Under the pieces are notes generated by a model. It searched no databases. It worked only from the letters and a program-made list of their open reading frames with translations, and was not told the DNA's origin. Below are positions 13,801-23,334 of a stretch of 64,000 nt of DNA, piece after piece (the stretch's first letter is position 1; each line of letters opens with the position of its first letter). Origin of the DNA: Babylonia areolata (taxonomy: Eukaryota > Mollusca > Gastropoda > Neogastropoda > Buccinidae); assembly GCF_041734735.1 (NCBI RefSeq), contig NC_134889.1, positions 1,415,001 to 1,479,000 of the forward strand. Reading direction: 5' to 3'. The translations under genes and the position numbers were made by a program.

Positions 13801-15630
13801 ATCGTCATTATGTCAACGAGGTGTTTCAGTTCACTAGAAATGTCCTTTGAACATCGTCATCATGTCAACGAGGTGTTTCAGTTCACTAGAAATGTCCTTT
13901 GAACATCGTCATTATGTCAACGAGGTGTTTCAGTTCACTAGAAATGTCCTTTGAACATCGTCATTATGTCAACGAGGTGTTTCAGTTCACTAGAAATGTC
14001 CTTTGAACATCGTCATTATGTCAACGAGGTGTTTCAGTTCACTAGAAATGTCCTTTGAACATCGTCATGATGTCAACGAGGTGTTTCAGTTCACTAGAAA
14101 TGTCCTTTGAACATCGTCATTATGTCAACGAGGTGTTTCAGTTCACTAGAAATGTCCTTTGAACATCGTCATTATGTCAACGAGGTGTTTCAGTTCACTA
14201 GAAATGTCCTTTGAACATCGTCATTATGTCATCTAGGTGTTTCAGTTCACTAGAAATGTCCTTTGAGCATCGTCATTATGTCAACGAGGTGTTTCAGTTC
14301 TCTAGAAATGTCCTTTGAGCATCGTCATTATGTCAACGAGGTGTTTCAGTTCTCTAGAAATGTCCTTTGAACATCGTCATTATGTCAACGAGGTGTTTCA
14401 GTTCACTAGAAATGTCCTTTGAACATCGTCATTATGTCAACGAGGTGTTTCAGTTCACTAGAAATGTCCTTTGAACATCGTCATTATGTCAACGAGGTGT
14501 TTCAGTTCACTAGAAATGTCCTTTGAACATCGTCATTATGTCAACGAGCCGAGGTGTTTCAGTTCACTAGAAATGTCCTTTGAGCATCGTCATTATGTCA
14601 ACGAGGTGTTTCAGTTCACAAGAAATGAGTGAACTGAAGCATTCATTTCAGTGAACTGTGTTGTTGTTTTAGCTTCTTGTCAGCCTTTTTGCTGCCCATA
14701 TCATACGGGTTGGTGTATTTCTGTATGATACAGATTTATGTAGTGGTGTTTAGCTGGGGATTGTTGTGTTCTTTTTAAAGTGTATTCCCCATCATTTTGT
14801 GTTGGTATCAGGACATGCTGTTTATTCCCCATCATTTTGTTTTGGTATCAGGACATGCTGTTTATTCCCCATCATTTTGTCTTGGTATCAGGACATGCTG
14901 TTTATTCCCCATCATTTTGTCTTGGTATCAGGACATGCTGTTTATTCCCCATCATTTTGTTTTGGTATCAGGACATGCTGTTTATTCCCCATCATTTTGT
15001 CTTGGTATTAGGACATGCTGTTTATTCCCCATCATTTTGTCTTGGTATTAGGACATGCTGTTTATTCCCCATCATTTTGTCTTGGTATTAGGACATGCTG
15101 TTTATTCCCCATCATTTTGTCTTGGTATTAGGACATGCTGTTTATTCCCCATCATTTTGTTTTGGTATCAGGACATGCTGTTTATTCCCCATCATTTTGT
15201 TTTGGTATCAGGACATGCTGTTTATTCCCCATCATTTTGTTTTGGTATCAGGACATGCTGTTTATTCCCCATCATTTTGTTTTGGTATCAGGACATGCAG
15301 TTCTGTAAAGAGGCCCCTGAACCCTAACTGCAAACTGTTCAGTTTGACTAAAGTCCGTCACTGTCACCCATGATATCAGTTGATTTGATTGAAGCATTCT
15401 GTTGTGTTTGGTGTGGAGTTTGTGTGATGATGTCTGATGTCTTGCTCTGTGTGGTGTCAGCGATGTGTTCGTTTCGCTGTGAATGGTGTCCAACAACAAT
15501 CTGTGTCTGTGCCTGACCCCATGACGGCGGCCGTGTCCAGTCCATGTGGACGGAGGCAGCAGTGGCCTTGACCCCCCTGGAACGGCTGTTGGAGCAGCAG
15601 AGACTGCAGCGGCAGACTGACCCCCACTGA
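670..15630 (+). CDS. SMG7: SMG7 gene, 3' half (eight exons, 5' part outside window)
   Basis: SMG7 is a 14-3-3-like adaptor that binds phosphorylated UPF1 and links nonsense-mediated decay to deadenylation and decapping in the cytoplasm. Its conserved 14-3-3/TPR and EST1 domains would lie upstream of this window. What is seen is the Pro/Gln/Ser-rich C-terminal region. Exons are 670-1026, 4231-5004, 5512-6015, 7470-7511 (tentative), 9272-9318, 11177-11298, 12577-12776 and 15541-15630. Junction phases are 0,0,0,0,2,1,0 and all agree, giving 2136 bases, that is 711 codons plus TGA. The identification rests on the YSLFASSSPWS block (exon at 11177) followed by an SSPLSS-like stretch, and on the C-terminal tail with SMW, TPLERLLEQQ and final PH. 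These resemble YSLFESTPWS and SIW...ALEQLL...NPPH at the end of human SMG7, recalled from memory. The low-complexity exons alone would not identify it. Confidence 0.83.
1027..1630. other. SMG7 intron, unique sequence
   Basis: This is the start of the intron after the exon ending at 1026. No exon-like frame with splice sites in phase and no mobile element is recognised. Short open frames here lack coding character. Confidence 0.6.
1635..2830. repeat. 50-bp minisatellite, about 23 copies
   Basis: The unit contains GCAATACAGTACAATACAAT, then GCACTGCAACACAGCACAGT and GCAATGCGTT. Copies vary by substitutions and a 22-bp deletion near 2450. All six frames are nearly stop-free, so long apparent ORFs here are artefacts of the repeat. 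A related CAATACAATAC tract continues at 2910-2970 and again at 4088-4135. Confidence 0.93.
3180..4085 (-). mobile_element. tRNA-headed SINE (family C), split by a piggyBac-like insertion
   Basis: Read on the - strand, the element has a tRNA-like head with B-box-like GGGTTCGAATCC. A body and a tail follow, with GATGAGGCAATAAACC and AAAAGAACCCATGGCAACGA. The same tail occurs in the copies at 31014, 47378 and 63808. The head is interrupted at a TTAA by the element at 3395-4061; on the far side the SINE resumes with TTAACCATTCTGCTACC, the A-box side. Confidence 0.75.
3395..4061. mobile_element. piggyBac-like element, internally deleted, TTAA flanked
   Basis: TTAA duplications lie at 3395-3398 and 4058-4061. 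The inverted ends are TTAACTCTCTCCGGACGA and, in reverse complement, TTAACTCCCTCGGGACGA. Inside, at 3722-3841, a short frame reads VAEVLEMLQTEGSDIEEVDD and ends in an acidic run before TGA. It resembles the acidic N-terminal region of piggyBac-type transposases, without a catalytic domain. The ends and this fragment match the 232-bp MITEs at 34326 and 55688. Confidence 0.7.
4231..5004 (+). CDS. SMG7: SMG7 coding exon, Pro/Gly-rich
   Basis: The acceptor is CACTGCTGCAG and the donor is CCACAG/GTAGTG; the exon is phase 0 to 0 and 258 codons long. The peptide begins VMPPSLPHRPPEPTGG. It is rich in Pro, Gly, His and Ser, with a single more ordered piece near its end (NQEMLSALRLASQISHAQ) that could form a short helix. 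GC content is much higher than in the flanking intron, as expected for coding sequence. An alternative frame is also open here, but only this one joins both neighbouring exons in phase. Confidence 0.8.
5190..5430. repeat. 49-bp minisatellite, 4-5 copies
   Basis: Units contain GTGAGAATTGCAGGTTGGG, then ACTGATTTTGTATTGTGTTG. The array fills most of the short intron between the SMG7 exons ending at 5004 and starting at 5512. Confidence 0.88.
5512..6015 (+). CDS. SMG7: SMG7 coding exon, Pro/His/Met-rich
   Basis: The exon begins within a CAG run (TGTTGCAG/CAGCAG), so the exact acceptor could shift by 3 or 6 bases without changing frame. The donor is GATACAG/GTGAGT. It is phase 0 to 0 and 168 codons long. 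The peptide has QQQQ, PPPPLPP, repeated GPAPxTAGPAP and HPHPHPRP stretches and ends SGYQALSPLTIQ. The proline-rich composition fits the region of SMG7 that recruits decay enzymes (family knowledge). Confidence 0.8.
6225..7375. repeat. 40-bp minisatellite, about 28 copies
   Basis: Units contain TGTTGTTCACAGTTCAGGGT and GTGTTCATGATTTGTCTGTG. Each unit has a GTTCACAG resembling a 3' splice site. The last, decayed units (GTTCCATGATTTGTCTGGTG, 7411-7431) run up to the candidate micro-exon at 7470. Confidence 0.92.
7470..7511 (+). CDS. SMG7: Candidate 42-bp SMG7 micro-exon
   Basis: A strong donor (CCGAG/GTGAGT) follows a short unique stretch between two arrays. Using the acceptor CCGTTTACCCTCAG at 7469 gives a 14-codon exon (YTVMLRFPGDRCPE) that is phase 0 to 0 and preserves the frame between the exons at 5512 and 9272. 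The alternative acceptor at 7447 would give 64 bases and break the frame. I do not recognise the peptide in SMG7 from other animals, so it may be unused or optional. Confidence 0.42.
7516..8320. repeat. 10/12-bp GTACCCTGTGGT array
   Basis: Alternating GTACCCTGTGGT and GTACCCTGTCAT units form higher-order blocks. The array starts a few bases after the donor at 7511 (GTGAGTCATGTACCCTG), so its first unit may derive from the intron's 5' end. Confidence 0.92.
8318..9262. repeat. About 60-bp minisatellite abutting the SMG7 exon at 9272
   Basis: About 15 units contain CACTTGACAGAGGTTGGTGT, CTGTGAACACAACACAGTG and TGTGGATGGTGTGTGTTAC. The last unit (CACCTGACAGAGGTTGGTGT, 9237-9256) ends directly in the real polypyrimidine/acceptor stretch GTGTGTGTTTCAG. 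The array is therefore built from the intron end just upstream of the splice site. Confidence 0.9.
9272..9318 (+). CDS. SMG7: SMG7 short coding exon (47 bp)
   Basis: The acceptor is GTGTGTGTTTCAG and the donor is AAGAG/GTACGG. It enters in phase 0, leaves in phase 2, and encodes GTPKPDKQEGGAPEK plus a split Arg codon. The exon is directly preceded by the last unit of the 8318-9262 array and followed within about 20 bases by the 9340-9975 array, so it is a small coding island between minisatellites. Confidence 0.7.
9340..10035. repeat. 54-60-bp CA-rich minisatellite, ending in a CA microsatellite
   Basis: Units contain ACACATGTGCGTCCTCACAC, GGACATGCACACATGCAATC and a variable CA run. About 11 copies grade into a pure CA tract at about 9984-10024. 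It starts shortly after the donor at 9318. Confidence 0.9.
10095..10460. repeat. 73-bp minisatellite, 5 copies
   Basis: Units start CAGTCCTTTTCAGCTACAGG and include GTGATGAATTGATATTC and GCAGTCATCATGGTAGACAG. Spacing is 73 bases in the last four copies. Confidence 0.92.
10543..11176. repeat. Array carrying the SMG7 11177-exon acceptor
   Basis: TG runs alternate with GTGTGTGGCAGGGAGTAGAA and ATGAAATGAATGTTC. GGCAGGGAG is the real acceptor (GGCAG) plus the first four exon bases (GGAG). Nine copies precede the real one, near 10674, 10728, 10779, 10844, 10915, 10972, 11033, 11089 and 11133. In the SMG7 reading frame each typical copy would read Arg-Glu-stop. Confidence 0.88.
11177..11298 (+). 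CDS. SMG7: SMG7 coding exon with YSLF...SPW block
   Basis: The acceptor is TGTGTGTGGCAG and the donor is CCAAAA/GTAAGC. It completes the Arg codon begun in the previous exon and ends in phase 1. The peptide is EGEPVLHRMVMPVGQPGG followed by EYSLFASSSPWSMPL and a Ser-rich end. The YSLF-x-x-SPW block is one of the two best anchors for calling the gene SMG7. Nine upstream repeat units carry this acceptor and the first four exon bases. Confidence 0.82.
11300..11690. other. SMG7 intron start, unique, with poly-C tract
   Basis: The sequence after the donor at 11298 is unique apart from a poly-C run at about 11358-11382. No exon or mobile element is seen. Confidence 0.55.
11690..12558. repeat. Degenerate TG-rich minisatellite (TGTAGCATGATGTGGTGTAA)
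   Basis: Units of about 30-33 bp contain TGTAGCATGATGTGGTGTAA and ATGTGTTGTGATG. About 25 copies are present; the left part is more decayed than the right. The last unit ends 19 bases before the acceptor of the SMG7 exon at 12577. Confidence 0.85.
12577..12776 (+). CDS. SMG7: SMG7 coding exon, Ser-rich
   Basis: The acceptor is GTGTGCTGCAG; the donor is taken as GTACCG/GTAAGG. It enters in phase 1 (completing Ser) and leaves in phase 0. The peptide begins MASSPLSSHDSSMRNSPVLG, which fits the Ser-rich stretch after the YSLF...SPW block of vertebrate SMG7. An earlier donor-like site (GCAAG/GTGAAG, about 12695) exists, but only the later one gives a phase-0 end that matches the last exon. Confidence 0.72.
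12777..13107. other. SMG7 intron, unique
   Basis: No exon, RNA gene or mobile element is recognised between the exon end at 12776 and the 52-bp array. Confidence 0.55.
13105..14632. repeat. 52-bp minisatellite, about 29 near-identical copies
   Basis: Units contain GTCCTTTGAACATCGTCATT, ATGTCAACGAGGTGTTTCAG and TTCACTAGAAAT. Very few variants are present (gagcat, tctcta, one 4-base insertion), which suggests recent homogenisation. Each unit holds a GTGTTTCAG that looks like a 3' splice site. Confidence 0.95.
14778..15300. repeat. 40-bp minisatellite, 13 copies
   Basis: Units contain TATTCCCCATCATTTTGT, then TTGGTATCAGGACATGCTGT. Copies differ mainly at c/t in tctt/tttt and a/g in tcag/ttag. 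It lies in the last SMG7 intron. Confidence 0.95.
15541..15630 (+). CDS. SMG7: SMG7 last coding exon with stop
   Basis: The acceptor is taken as GTGTCCAG at 15540, with a weak pyrimidine tract. The phase-0 frame reads SMWTEAAVALTPLERLLEQQ, then nine residues, then TGA at 15628-15630. It resembles the SMG7 C terminus (SIW..., ALEQLLMQQ..., terminal PPH). Two other frames also cross this stretch but do not join to the preceding exon or show the LERLLEQQ helix. Confidence 0.75.
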   Translation, partial: SMWTEAAVALTPLERLLEQQRLQRQTDPH

Positions 15631-16239
15631 CACTGACACCCACACACTCAGCCACACGTCTCGGAGCGGCCGCACGGCTGCACGGACCACGTCAAGGAAG
15701 TGTACGTCCCCAGGAAGGAACGGAACGTTGCCGACATCTGACTTCCTGTTCAGTCAGTGGTCGACCCCTCAAGAACATAGTGTTACGGATGATGTGACGT
15801 TCACACCTCCCTCCCAGAGGGGAGAGCGTTTCCAGACTTCTGCTTCCTGATTTCGGCTTGCAGATGTTGTGTGTCCAAGTAGTATTTTCTACAACTTTTT
15901 TCTTTTTGTGTGTTTGTGTACATGGCTGAGCAAGTGCTGTACAAAGGACCTCCATTCATCTTCCTGTTGAGAAAGGCTAGCACCCTGACCAGCCCCGGTC
16001 CAGGTGAAGGGGAGAGAAGTAGTGAAGAATCAGGGACGTCTGGTGGGCCTGGGAACCCTTGCTTCCTGGTCCACAGCGCTGAGTGTCACTGCCCGGAACA
16101 AGCCACGGACTCTTCTCCACTGCATCTGTGTGTGTCTGACGTGTCAACCGCCCCACCTCCCTTCGCTCTTCACACCCACCCTCCTGCCCCTCCACCTCCT
16201 CTTCTACCCCCACTCCCCCACCACACACCCCTGTCATCC
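15631..16239 (+). other. SMG7 3' flank, probable 3' UTR
   Basis: This unique-looking sequence follows the SMG7 stop codon. No AATAAA signal is visible between the stop and about 18000, and the next ones (for example near 22517 and 23094) are far away inside repeats and unique DNA. The transcript end therefore cannot be placed from sequence. Part of this stretch (16030-16060) shares the phrase CAGGGACGTC with the degenerate repeat that follows. Confidence 0.45.
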
Positions 16240-16735
16240 CATTCCTTCGTTTTTCATTCTCACCCAGTGTCCTGTGATTGGCTTTATGGAACGTCAGGGA
16301 TTTGGGAGGCCCCCTCCCTGTCAACCCTGTGCCAATGCCCACCCCCCCAACCCCCCTCATACCCCCCCCTGCCCCCCTCCTGCCACGCCCCTCACCCTTA
16401 TTCTCCTCTAGCAGTGACTCGTGGAGCATCAGGGACTTTCGGAATACCCCCCTCCCCCCCGCCCCCCCCCCCCCCACACACACACACCTGACTACACCTC
16501 TTCCCATCTTCTCTGGTGTCCTGTGGTGACTGATGTGGTGATGAAAACATCAGGGACTTTGGCACAACTCCACTACCACCACCCCCCTCCCTTCAAGCCT
16601 CCCTCCCCCCTCACCCTCCACCCTCCCCATGTGCACCCCAACACGCTCCTCACCCAGCTCTCCACTCGTTCTTCTCTGGTGTCTGATAGTGACTGGTGGA
16701 ACAGCGAGGGCTTTGGTAAGGTGGCCAGGCTGTGG
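16240..16735. repeat. Four decayed copies of an exon-like segment with C-rich tails
   Basis: Copies near 16259, 16412, 16516 and 16680 share CAGTGACT..TGGA(A/G)CATCAGGGACTTT, each followed by C-rich runs. The second starts after a good acceptor-like TTCTCCTCTAG, and the fourth ends at GGGCTTTG/GTAAGG, a good donor-like site. They lie downstream of the SMG7 stop codon. Confidence 0.55.
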
Positions 16736-16789
16736 AGGTCATCGTTACACTGTTGTTGTCCTGCTGACCAGGAGACGTCAGGCTCCCTG

Positions 16790-17212
16790 TGAACACGTGG
16801 TGAATACATGGTGACTGTGTGGGGAATACATGGTGACTGTGTGGTGAATACATGGTGACTGTGTGACTGTGTGGGGAATACATGGTGACTGTGTGGGGAA
16901 TACATGGAGACTGTGTGGGGAATACATGGAGACTGTGTGGGGAGTACATGATGACTGTGTGGGGAATACATGATGACTGTGTGGGGAATACATGGAGACT
17001 GTGTGGGGAATACATGGTGACTGTGTGGGGAGTACATGATGACTGTGTGGGGAGTACATGATGACTGTGTGGGGAATACATGGTGACTGTGTGGGGAATA
17101 CATGGTGACTGTGTGGGGAATACATGGTGACTGTGTGGGGAATACATGGTGACTGTGTGGGGAATACATGGTGACTGTGTGGGGAATACATGGTGACTGT
17201 GTGGGGAATACA
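16790..17212. repeat. 22-bp minisatellite (GGGGAATACATGGTGACTGT)
   Basis: About 19 units with variants ggagac, gagtac and atgatg. The array joins the next one at 17213 without a gap. Confidence 0.93.
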
Positions 17213-18372
17213 AGGACATGGCTGGATGTGTGACTGACATAGTGACATGACTGGATGTGTGACTGACATAGTGACATGGATGTGTGACTGACATAGTGAC
17301 ATGGCTGGATGTGTGACTGACATAGTGACATGGATGTGTGACTGACATAGTGACATGGCTGGATGTGTGACTGACATAGTGACATGACTGGATGTGTGAC
17401 TGACATAGTGACATGGCTGGATGTGTGACTGACATAGTGACATGGCTGGATGTGTGACTGACATAGTGACATGGCTGGATGTGTGACTGACATAGTGACA
17501 TGGCTGGATGTATGACTGACATAGTGACATGGCTGGATGTGTGACTGACATAGTGACATGGTTGTGTGACTGACATAGTGACATGGATGTGTGACTGACA
17601 CAGTGACATGGCTGGATGTGTGACTGACATAGTGACATGGTTGTGTGACTGACATAGTGACATGACTGGATGTGTGACTGACATAGTGACATGGATGTGT
17701 GACTGATATAGTGACATGGCTGGATGTGTGACTGACATAGTGACATGGATGTGTGACTGACATAGTGACATGGCTGGATGTGTGACTGACATAGTGACAT
17801 GGCTGGATGTGTGACTGACATAGTGACATGACTGGATGTGTGACTGACATAGTGACATGGCTGGATGTGTGACTGACATAGTGACATGACTGGATGTGTG
17901 ACTGACATAGTGACATGGCTGGATGTGTGACTGGCATAGTGACATGGCTGGATGTGTGACTGACATAGTGACATGGCTGGATGTGTGACTGGCATAATGA
18001 CATGGCTGGATGTGTGACTGACATAGTGACATGACTGGATGTGTGACTGACATAGTGACATGGATGTGTGACTGACATAGTGACATGGCTGGATGTGTGA
18101 CTGACATAGTGACATGGCTGGATGTGTGACTGACATAGTGACATGGATGTGTGACTGACATAGTGACATGGCTGGATGTGTGACTGACATTGTGACATGG
18201 CTGGATGTGTTACTGACATAGTGACATGGATGTGTGACTGACATAGTGACATGGTTGTGTGACTGACATAGTGACATGGATGTGTGACTGACATAGTGAC
18301 ATGGCTGGATGTGTGACTGACATAGTGACATGGCTGGATGTGTGACTGACATAGTGACATGGCTGGATGTTG
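17213..18372. repeat. 29/21-bp minisatellite (GGATGTGTGACTGACATAGT)
   Basis: About 43 units of GGATGTGTGACTGACATAGT plus GACATGGCT. Shorter units lack the GCTGGAT part. Long open frames on the minus strand are repeat artefacts. Confidence 0.94.
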
Positions 18373-18438
18373 GTTGACTTGGTCATTTGGCAACATTGGT
18401 CATTGTAAGGCCAAGTAATTGACACATGGTCAGTATGG

Positions 18439-18478
<40 letters not shown>

Positions 18479-18694
18479 ATATATGCGTCGTCATAAGAAT
18501 TGTCATGAGGAAACAGGCTGCCATTGGTGGGTGTGTTATTTGTGTACATGATACAATGTCTGACTGGTGTTGAACATGATTTATTTGCAATGTGATGTAT
18601 GTAGATAATACTATGTGAATGTACATACTTTTTGATCTGATGGGTGGTATGGGGATTATGTACCCACACTGAAGACCTACCTAATCCTGTGGAC
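18373..18694. other. Intergenic unique sequence with TA/TG microsatellite
   Basis: A (TA)n(TG)n tract lies at about 18437-18483. The rest shows no gene or element. Confidence 0.6.
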
Positions 18695-19495
18695 ACTATA
18701 CACTGACACTGATGTGGATTGAATCCTCCGGGGATTACACACCGGCATTGAGGGATTTAATGCTGTGAGGATTATATATACTAACATTGATGAGGATTTG
18801 ATCCTGTTGCTGATTTCACACTGACATTGAGGATTTAATGATGTGAGGATGACATCACTGACATTTGATGAGGATTTAATCCTGAGGGGATTATATTCTG
18901 ACATTGATGATGACTTAATCCAGTGGGGATTACATACTGGCATTGATGAGGATTTAATCCTGAGGGAATTACATACTGACCATGACACTGATGAGGATTT
19001 GATCCTGTGGGGACTATATATGAGATTGATGAGGATTTAATCCTGAGCGAATTACATACTGACCTTGACATTGATGAGGATTTAATCTTGAGCGAATTAC
19101 ATACTGACTTTGACATTGATGAGGATTTAATCCTGTGAGAATTGCTCTCTGACATTGGTGAGGATTTAATCCTGAAGGGATTACATACTGACATTGGTGA
19201 GGATTTAATCCTGAGGGGATTGCATACTGACAGTAGTGAGGATTTAATCCTGAGGGGATTACATACTGACATTGGTGAGGATTTAATCCTGAAGGGATTA
19301 CATACTGACATTGGTGAGGATTTAATCCTGAGGGGATTATATGCTGACATTGGTGAGGATTTAATCCTGAGGGGATTGCATACTGACAGTAGTGAGGATT
19401 TAATCCTGAGGGGATTACATACTGACATTGGTGAGGATTTAATCCTGAGGGGATTACACACAGACATTGGTGAGGTTTTAATCCTGTGAAAAGTA
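18695..19495. repeat. 39-bp minisatellite (GAGGATTTAATCCTGAGGGG)
   Basis: About 20 units contain GAGGATTTAATCCTGAGGGG, then ATTACATACTGACATTGGT. The left end is decayed and the right end (19150-19480) is uniform. Confidence 0.92.
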
Positions 19496-19619
19496 CACAT
19501 ACAGATGTTGTGATAACAACTGAACCAAGTTATTAGGATTCTTGTTTATGTTTCAAGGGCTAAGTCGAATGACCACTTTGACATCTTATGGTGATGTGCA
19601 CGTCTGTAACCAGTGTGAG

Positions 19620-20535
19620 ATGATTGCTTGCGTGCTTTGAGAAGTTCACATTGTATTATTGTAATTGTGATGAGTGGTTGAGTTGAGAACTTAACATTAA
19701 ATTGATGATGGTTAACTTATGTAATTGTGTTGAATGATTGCTTTGATTCTTTGTGAAGTTCACACTATGTGTTTTGTTCGTGTAAAATTTTGTGATGATT
19801 GATTGCTTTGAGAAGTTCACATTATGATTATGGTAATGTAAAGTTCTGTGTTGAGCGATCGATTGCTTTGAGAAGTTCACACATAATGGGCATGTAGATA
19901 GTAATTGTGTTGAATGTTTGCTTTGAGAGCTTCACGGAAAGAAAGATATGAATATAAAGATATCTTGATTCATTATTTTCAGCATTTCACAAAGAGGAAA
20001 TTATGACTGTTCACAGTGTATGGATTTGTAGAAGGTTCTTAGTATTCACATAGGGGGGCAGAGTTAATTTGTGCTGTGTTGTTCAATACCAGAAGTGTGG
20101 ATTCATACTGTTTGTTTTCACACTCATCACAGAAAATTATCATGTTGGTCAGAAAGATGGAGGCTTATTACTTTGAACTCCCTGCAATAGATTTTGTATT
20201 AGCATGGTGCCACTATACTCTTTGTTTGAGCACTCACATGAATAATCATGACCATTAAAAAATCAATGGAAAAAAAAGTGTGGGTAAACTGTTTGAGTAT
20301 TCACATAGAAAGTCATAGTCATGAGAAAAGAGTGGATCCGTTGCTTTGAGCTCTCACGGAAGATAATTACTGATATAGATAAGAGTGGGTTCATTGCTTT
20401 GAGCACTCACAGGAAGATAATTATTGTGATGGATTGGAATAGATTCATTGCTTTGAGCACTCACAAGATAATTACAGTGAAAAAAGATTAGAGTAGATTT
20501 ATGGCTTTCAGCACTCACAGTAAGATTATCACAGT
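19620..20535. repeat. Ancient degenerate repeat (GATTGCTTTGAGAAGTTCAC)
   Basis: About 13 diverged units of roughly 65 bp share TTGCTTTGAG followed by AAGTTCACA or CACTCACAG. The copies are too diverged to be recent. Confidence 0.7.
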
Positions 20536-21477
20536 CATAAAACAGAGTATGTTTTTTTTTAATTTTTCATTGGAAAATATGATCCTGAATTTGTGGTGTG
20601 GGTTTATCAGGTCATCTGTGTATCATGAATAGTTCCGTGAGGAAGATGTGTCTTCATTGCTGTGGCATATTGACTTGATGACCACTTTCTAATCAGACTT
20701 GGCTTTTCCATCAGACTGGGTTGATATATCATTATATGTCTGTTTGATAGTCAGTCGTGTCTGACTGTGATCAGCAGAACAGCAGAAGGGGGTGAAGTGT
20801 ATTATAAATCTGTGAAGAATAACGATACGAGACTTTCTGTCATGTTGGTCATCACACAGTGTATAGTTATCACGCATTGTCAGTACACATTGCTGGTCTG
20901 ATTTGTTTGCCATCAGATATACTTTCTGATAATTTGGCTAATATCAGAATTTCTTACTTATTTTTTTATCTTTTATTTTTCAAGTGTATTTGCTGTCAGA
21001 CTGTCTGATCTGGAACCCCAGTTTATGCCAAAGGGGTGAGTCTAGGAAGCACAAACTGAATGGATCATCGTTGTTAGAGATCGTGTTTATTTCATGTAAC
21101 ATCAAGGCAAAGTGGAGTGATTGCTTCACCTGAATGTGATAATGCTGTGTAGGTTTGTTTTGATACGGGACGGGCTGGAACACATTATGGAGAGGCTAGG
21201 GTCCCTATGGAAATACACAGAAGGTTCATGTTCAAACTTGCTGTGGTTGAAGTGCATTAAAGGTTTGAGTGAAATTGTTGTGTGTCAGATTGCCGTGACG
21301 TTGTGTGTTGGGTAAGAAATGTGTACCGTACAAATACATCCTAGGTTTTGACTGGGTGTGGTTGATACCAGTAGGTACACACAGACGTACTGGGATTAAG
21401 ATTGGATACATGTATGACCCACACTGTATCAGATTTATGTATTACACTGAATCTGAGTGAGTGGAATGTGAGTATTA
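20536..21477. other. Intergenic unique sequence
   Basis: No gene, RNA or repeat is recognised. Confidence 0.6.
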
Positions 21478-22365
21478 CAGCAAACAGTAAACCACACTGA
21501 TGTGAGTATAACACACTGAATCAGACTGATGTGAAAAGTATAACACACTGAATCAGAATGATGTGAAAAGTATAACACACTGAATCAGAATGATGTGAGT
21601 ATAACACACTGAATCAGAATGATGTGAAAAGTATAACACACTGAATCAGACAGATGTGAGTATAACACACTGAATCAGACTGATGTGAAAAGTATAACAC
21701 ACTGAATCAGACTGATGTGAGTATAACACACTGAATCAGACTGATGTGAAAAGTATAACACACTGAATCAGATGATGTGAAAAGTATAACACATTGAATC
21801 AGAATGATGTGAGTATAACACACTGAATCAGAATGATGTGAATTATAACACACCGAATCAGACTGATGTGAATTATAACACACCGAATCAGACTGATGTG
21901 AATTATAACACACTGAATCAGAATGATGTGAGTATAACACACTGAATCAGAATGATGTGAAAAGTATAACACACTGAATCAGACTGATGTGAAAAGTATA
22001 ACACACTGAATCAGATGATGTGAAAAGTATAACACACTGAATCAGACTGATGTGAGTATAACACACTGAATCAGACTGATGTGAAAAGTATAACACACTG
22101 AATCAGATGATGTGAAAAGTATAACACATTGAATCAGAATGATTTGAGTATAACACACTGAATCAGAATGATGTGAATATATCACACTGAATCTGACTGA
22201 TGTGAGTATGACACACTGAATCAGACTGATGTGAGTATAACACACTGAATCAGACTGATGTGAGTATAACACACTGAATCAGAATGATGTGATTATAACA
22301 CACTGAATCAGAATGATGTGATTATAACACACTGAATCAGAATGATGTGAGTATTGCACACTGAC
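21478..22365. repeat. 27-32-bp minisatellite (TATAACACACTGAATCAGAC)
   Basis: About 29 units contain GTATAACACACTGAATCAGA, then CTGATGTGA with an optional AAA. Confidence 0.93.
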
Positions 22366-22724
22366 AGTCTTGATAATCACCTATAGGCTAGCTTGATTCC
22401 TTTCTAGTTTCGTGATGACCCAGACCTATGCCAAGCACTCATGCTCAATAGTCAAAGTAGTCTCCTTTCCCAAAACCCCACATGGATAAAACGCATTTTG
22501 AGTAATATATTTAGCTAAATAAATTGGCGTACCATAACTCACATTGTGCACACATGCTCATACAAAAACCACAGGAATGCTCAGATGCTCCATAATCATT
22601 GTGTGTACACTGGACGTACATTGCAAAGACATAGATCATACATGTTGCTGTACTGACAAGCAAAATTACAGATGAGTACACATTGTTGTACAAAAGACTA
22701 AATAAGCTAGCATTTGTTTCTCTG

Positions 22725-22773
<49 letters not shown>

Positions 22774-23334
22774 CACACACACACATACACACACACATTG
22801 TTAATAATGATGATGATAATTGACATTTACATATGTTTTTTTCCACAAATTCTGCTGAAAATGTTTTACATTTTGTTCTTCCCCTCCTCTCTCCATTATT
22901 ACACCACCCCTCCCCTCCCATCCAACCCACACAAAGAGAAGCATTTGTCAGAATACACTGGCGCACAGTACCTCCATTCAACAATCCTTGACCCACCCAC
23001 GACACCTTTAAGAACACATCACTGCAACACGCACGCGCAAATGCTCAGTCACTCAGAAGCACCCTGCAATACACAAACGGCAAACAGCTTCCATACAATA
23101 AAACATGCATTCGGAACCGGATCATAACACCACCAGTACTGGAAAATTACTGTCATTGGAAAAGGCGCATTTTCTCTGCAGGTTTAGAATTTAGCGAGAC
23201 AGAATATCACAGTTTATCTGGCAGTTTGTTCCACAATAGGGAATATTCCACACTCCAAGGAGGTGAGAGTGGTAGTGAGGGCAGAAAACATGTATTCAGT
23301 TCCTTCGGAAACAGGTAGTGAATGAAGAGAGGAG
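22366..23334. other. Intergenic, mostly unique, with CA microsatellite
   Basis: A CA tract lies at about 22729-22797. No gene is recognised in the rest. Confidence 0.55.

Noticed and set aside
16573-18396. 607-codon minus-strand frame (SHTSSHVTMSV repeats)
   Set aside because: Produced by two adjoining minisatellites; three minus frames are open in parallel.
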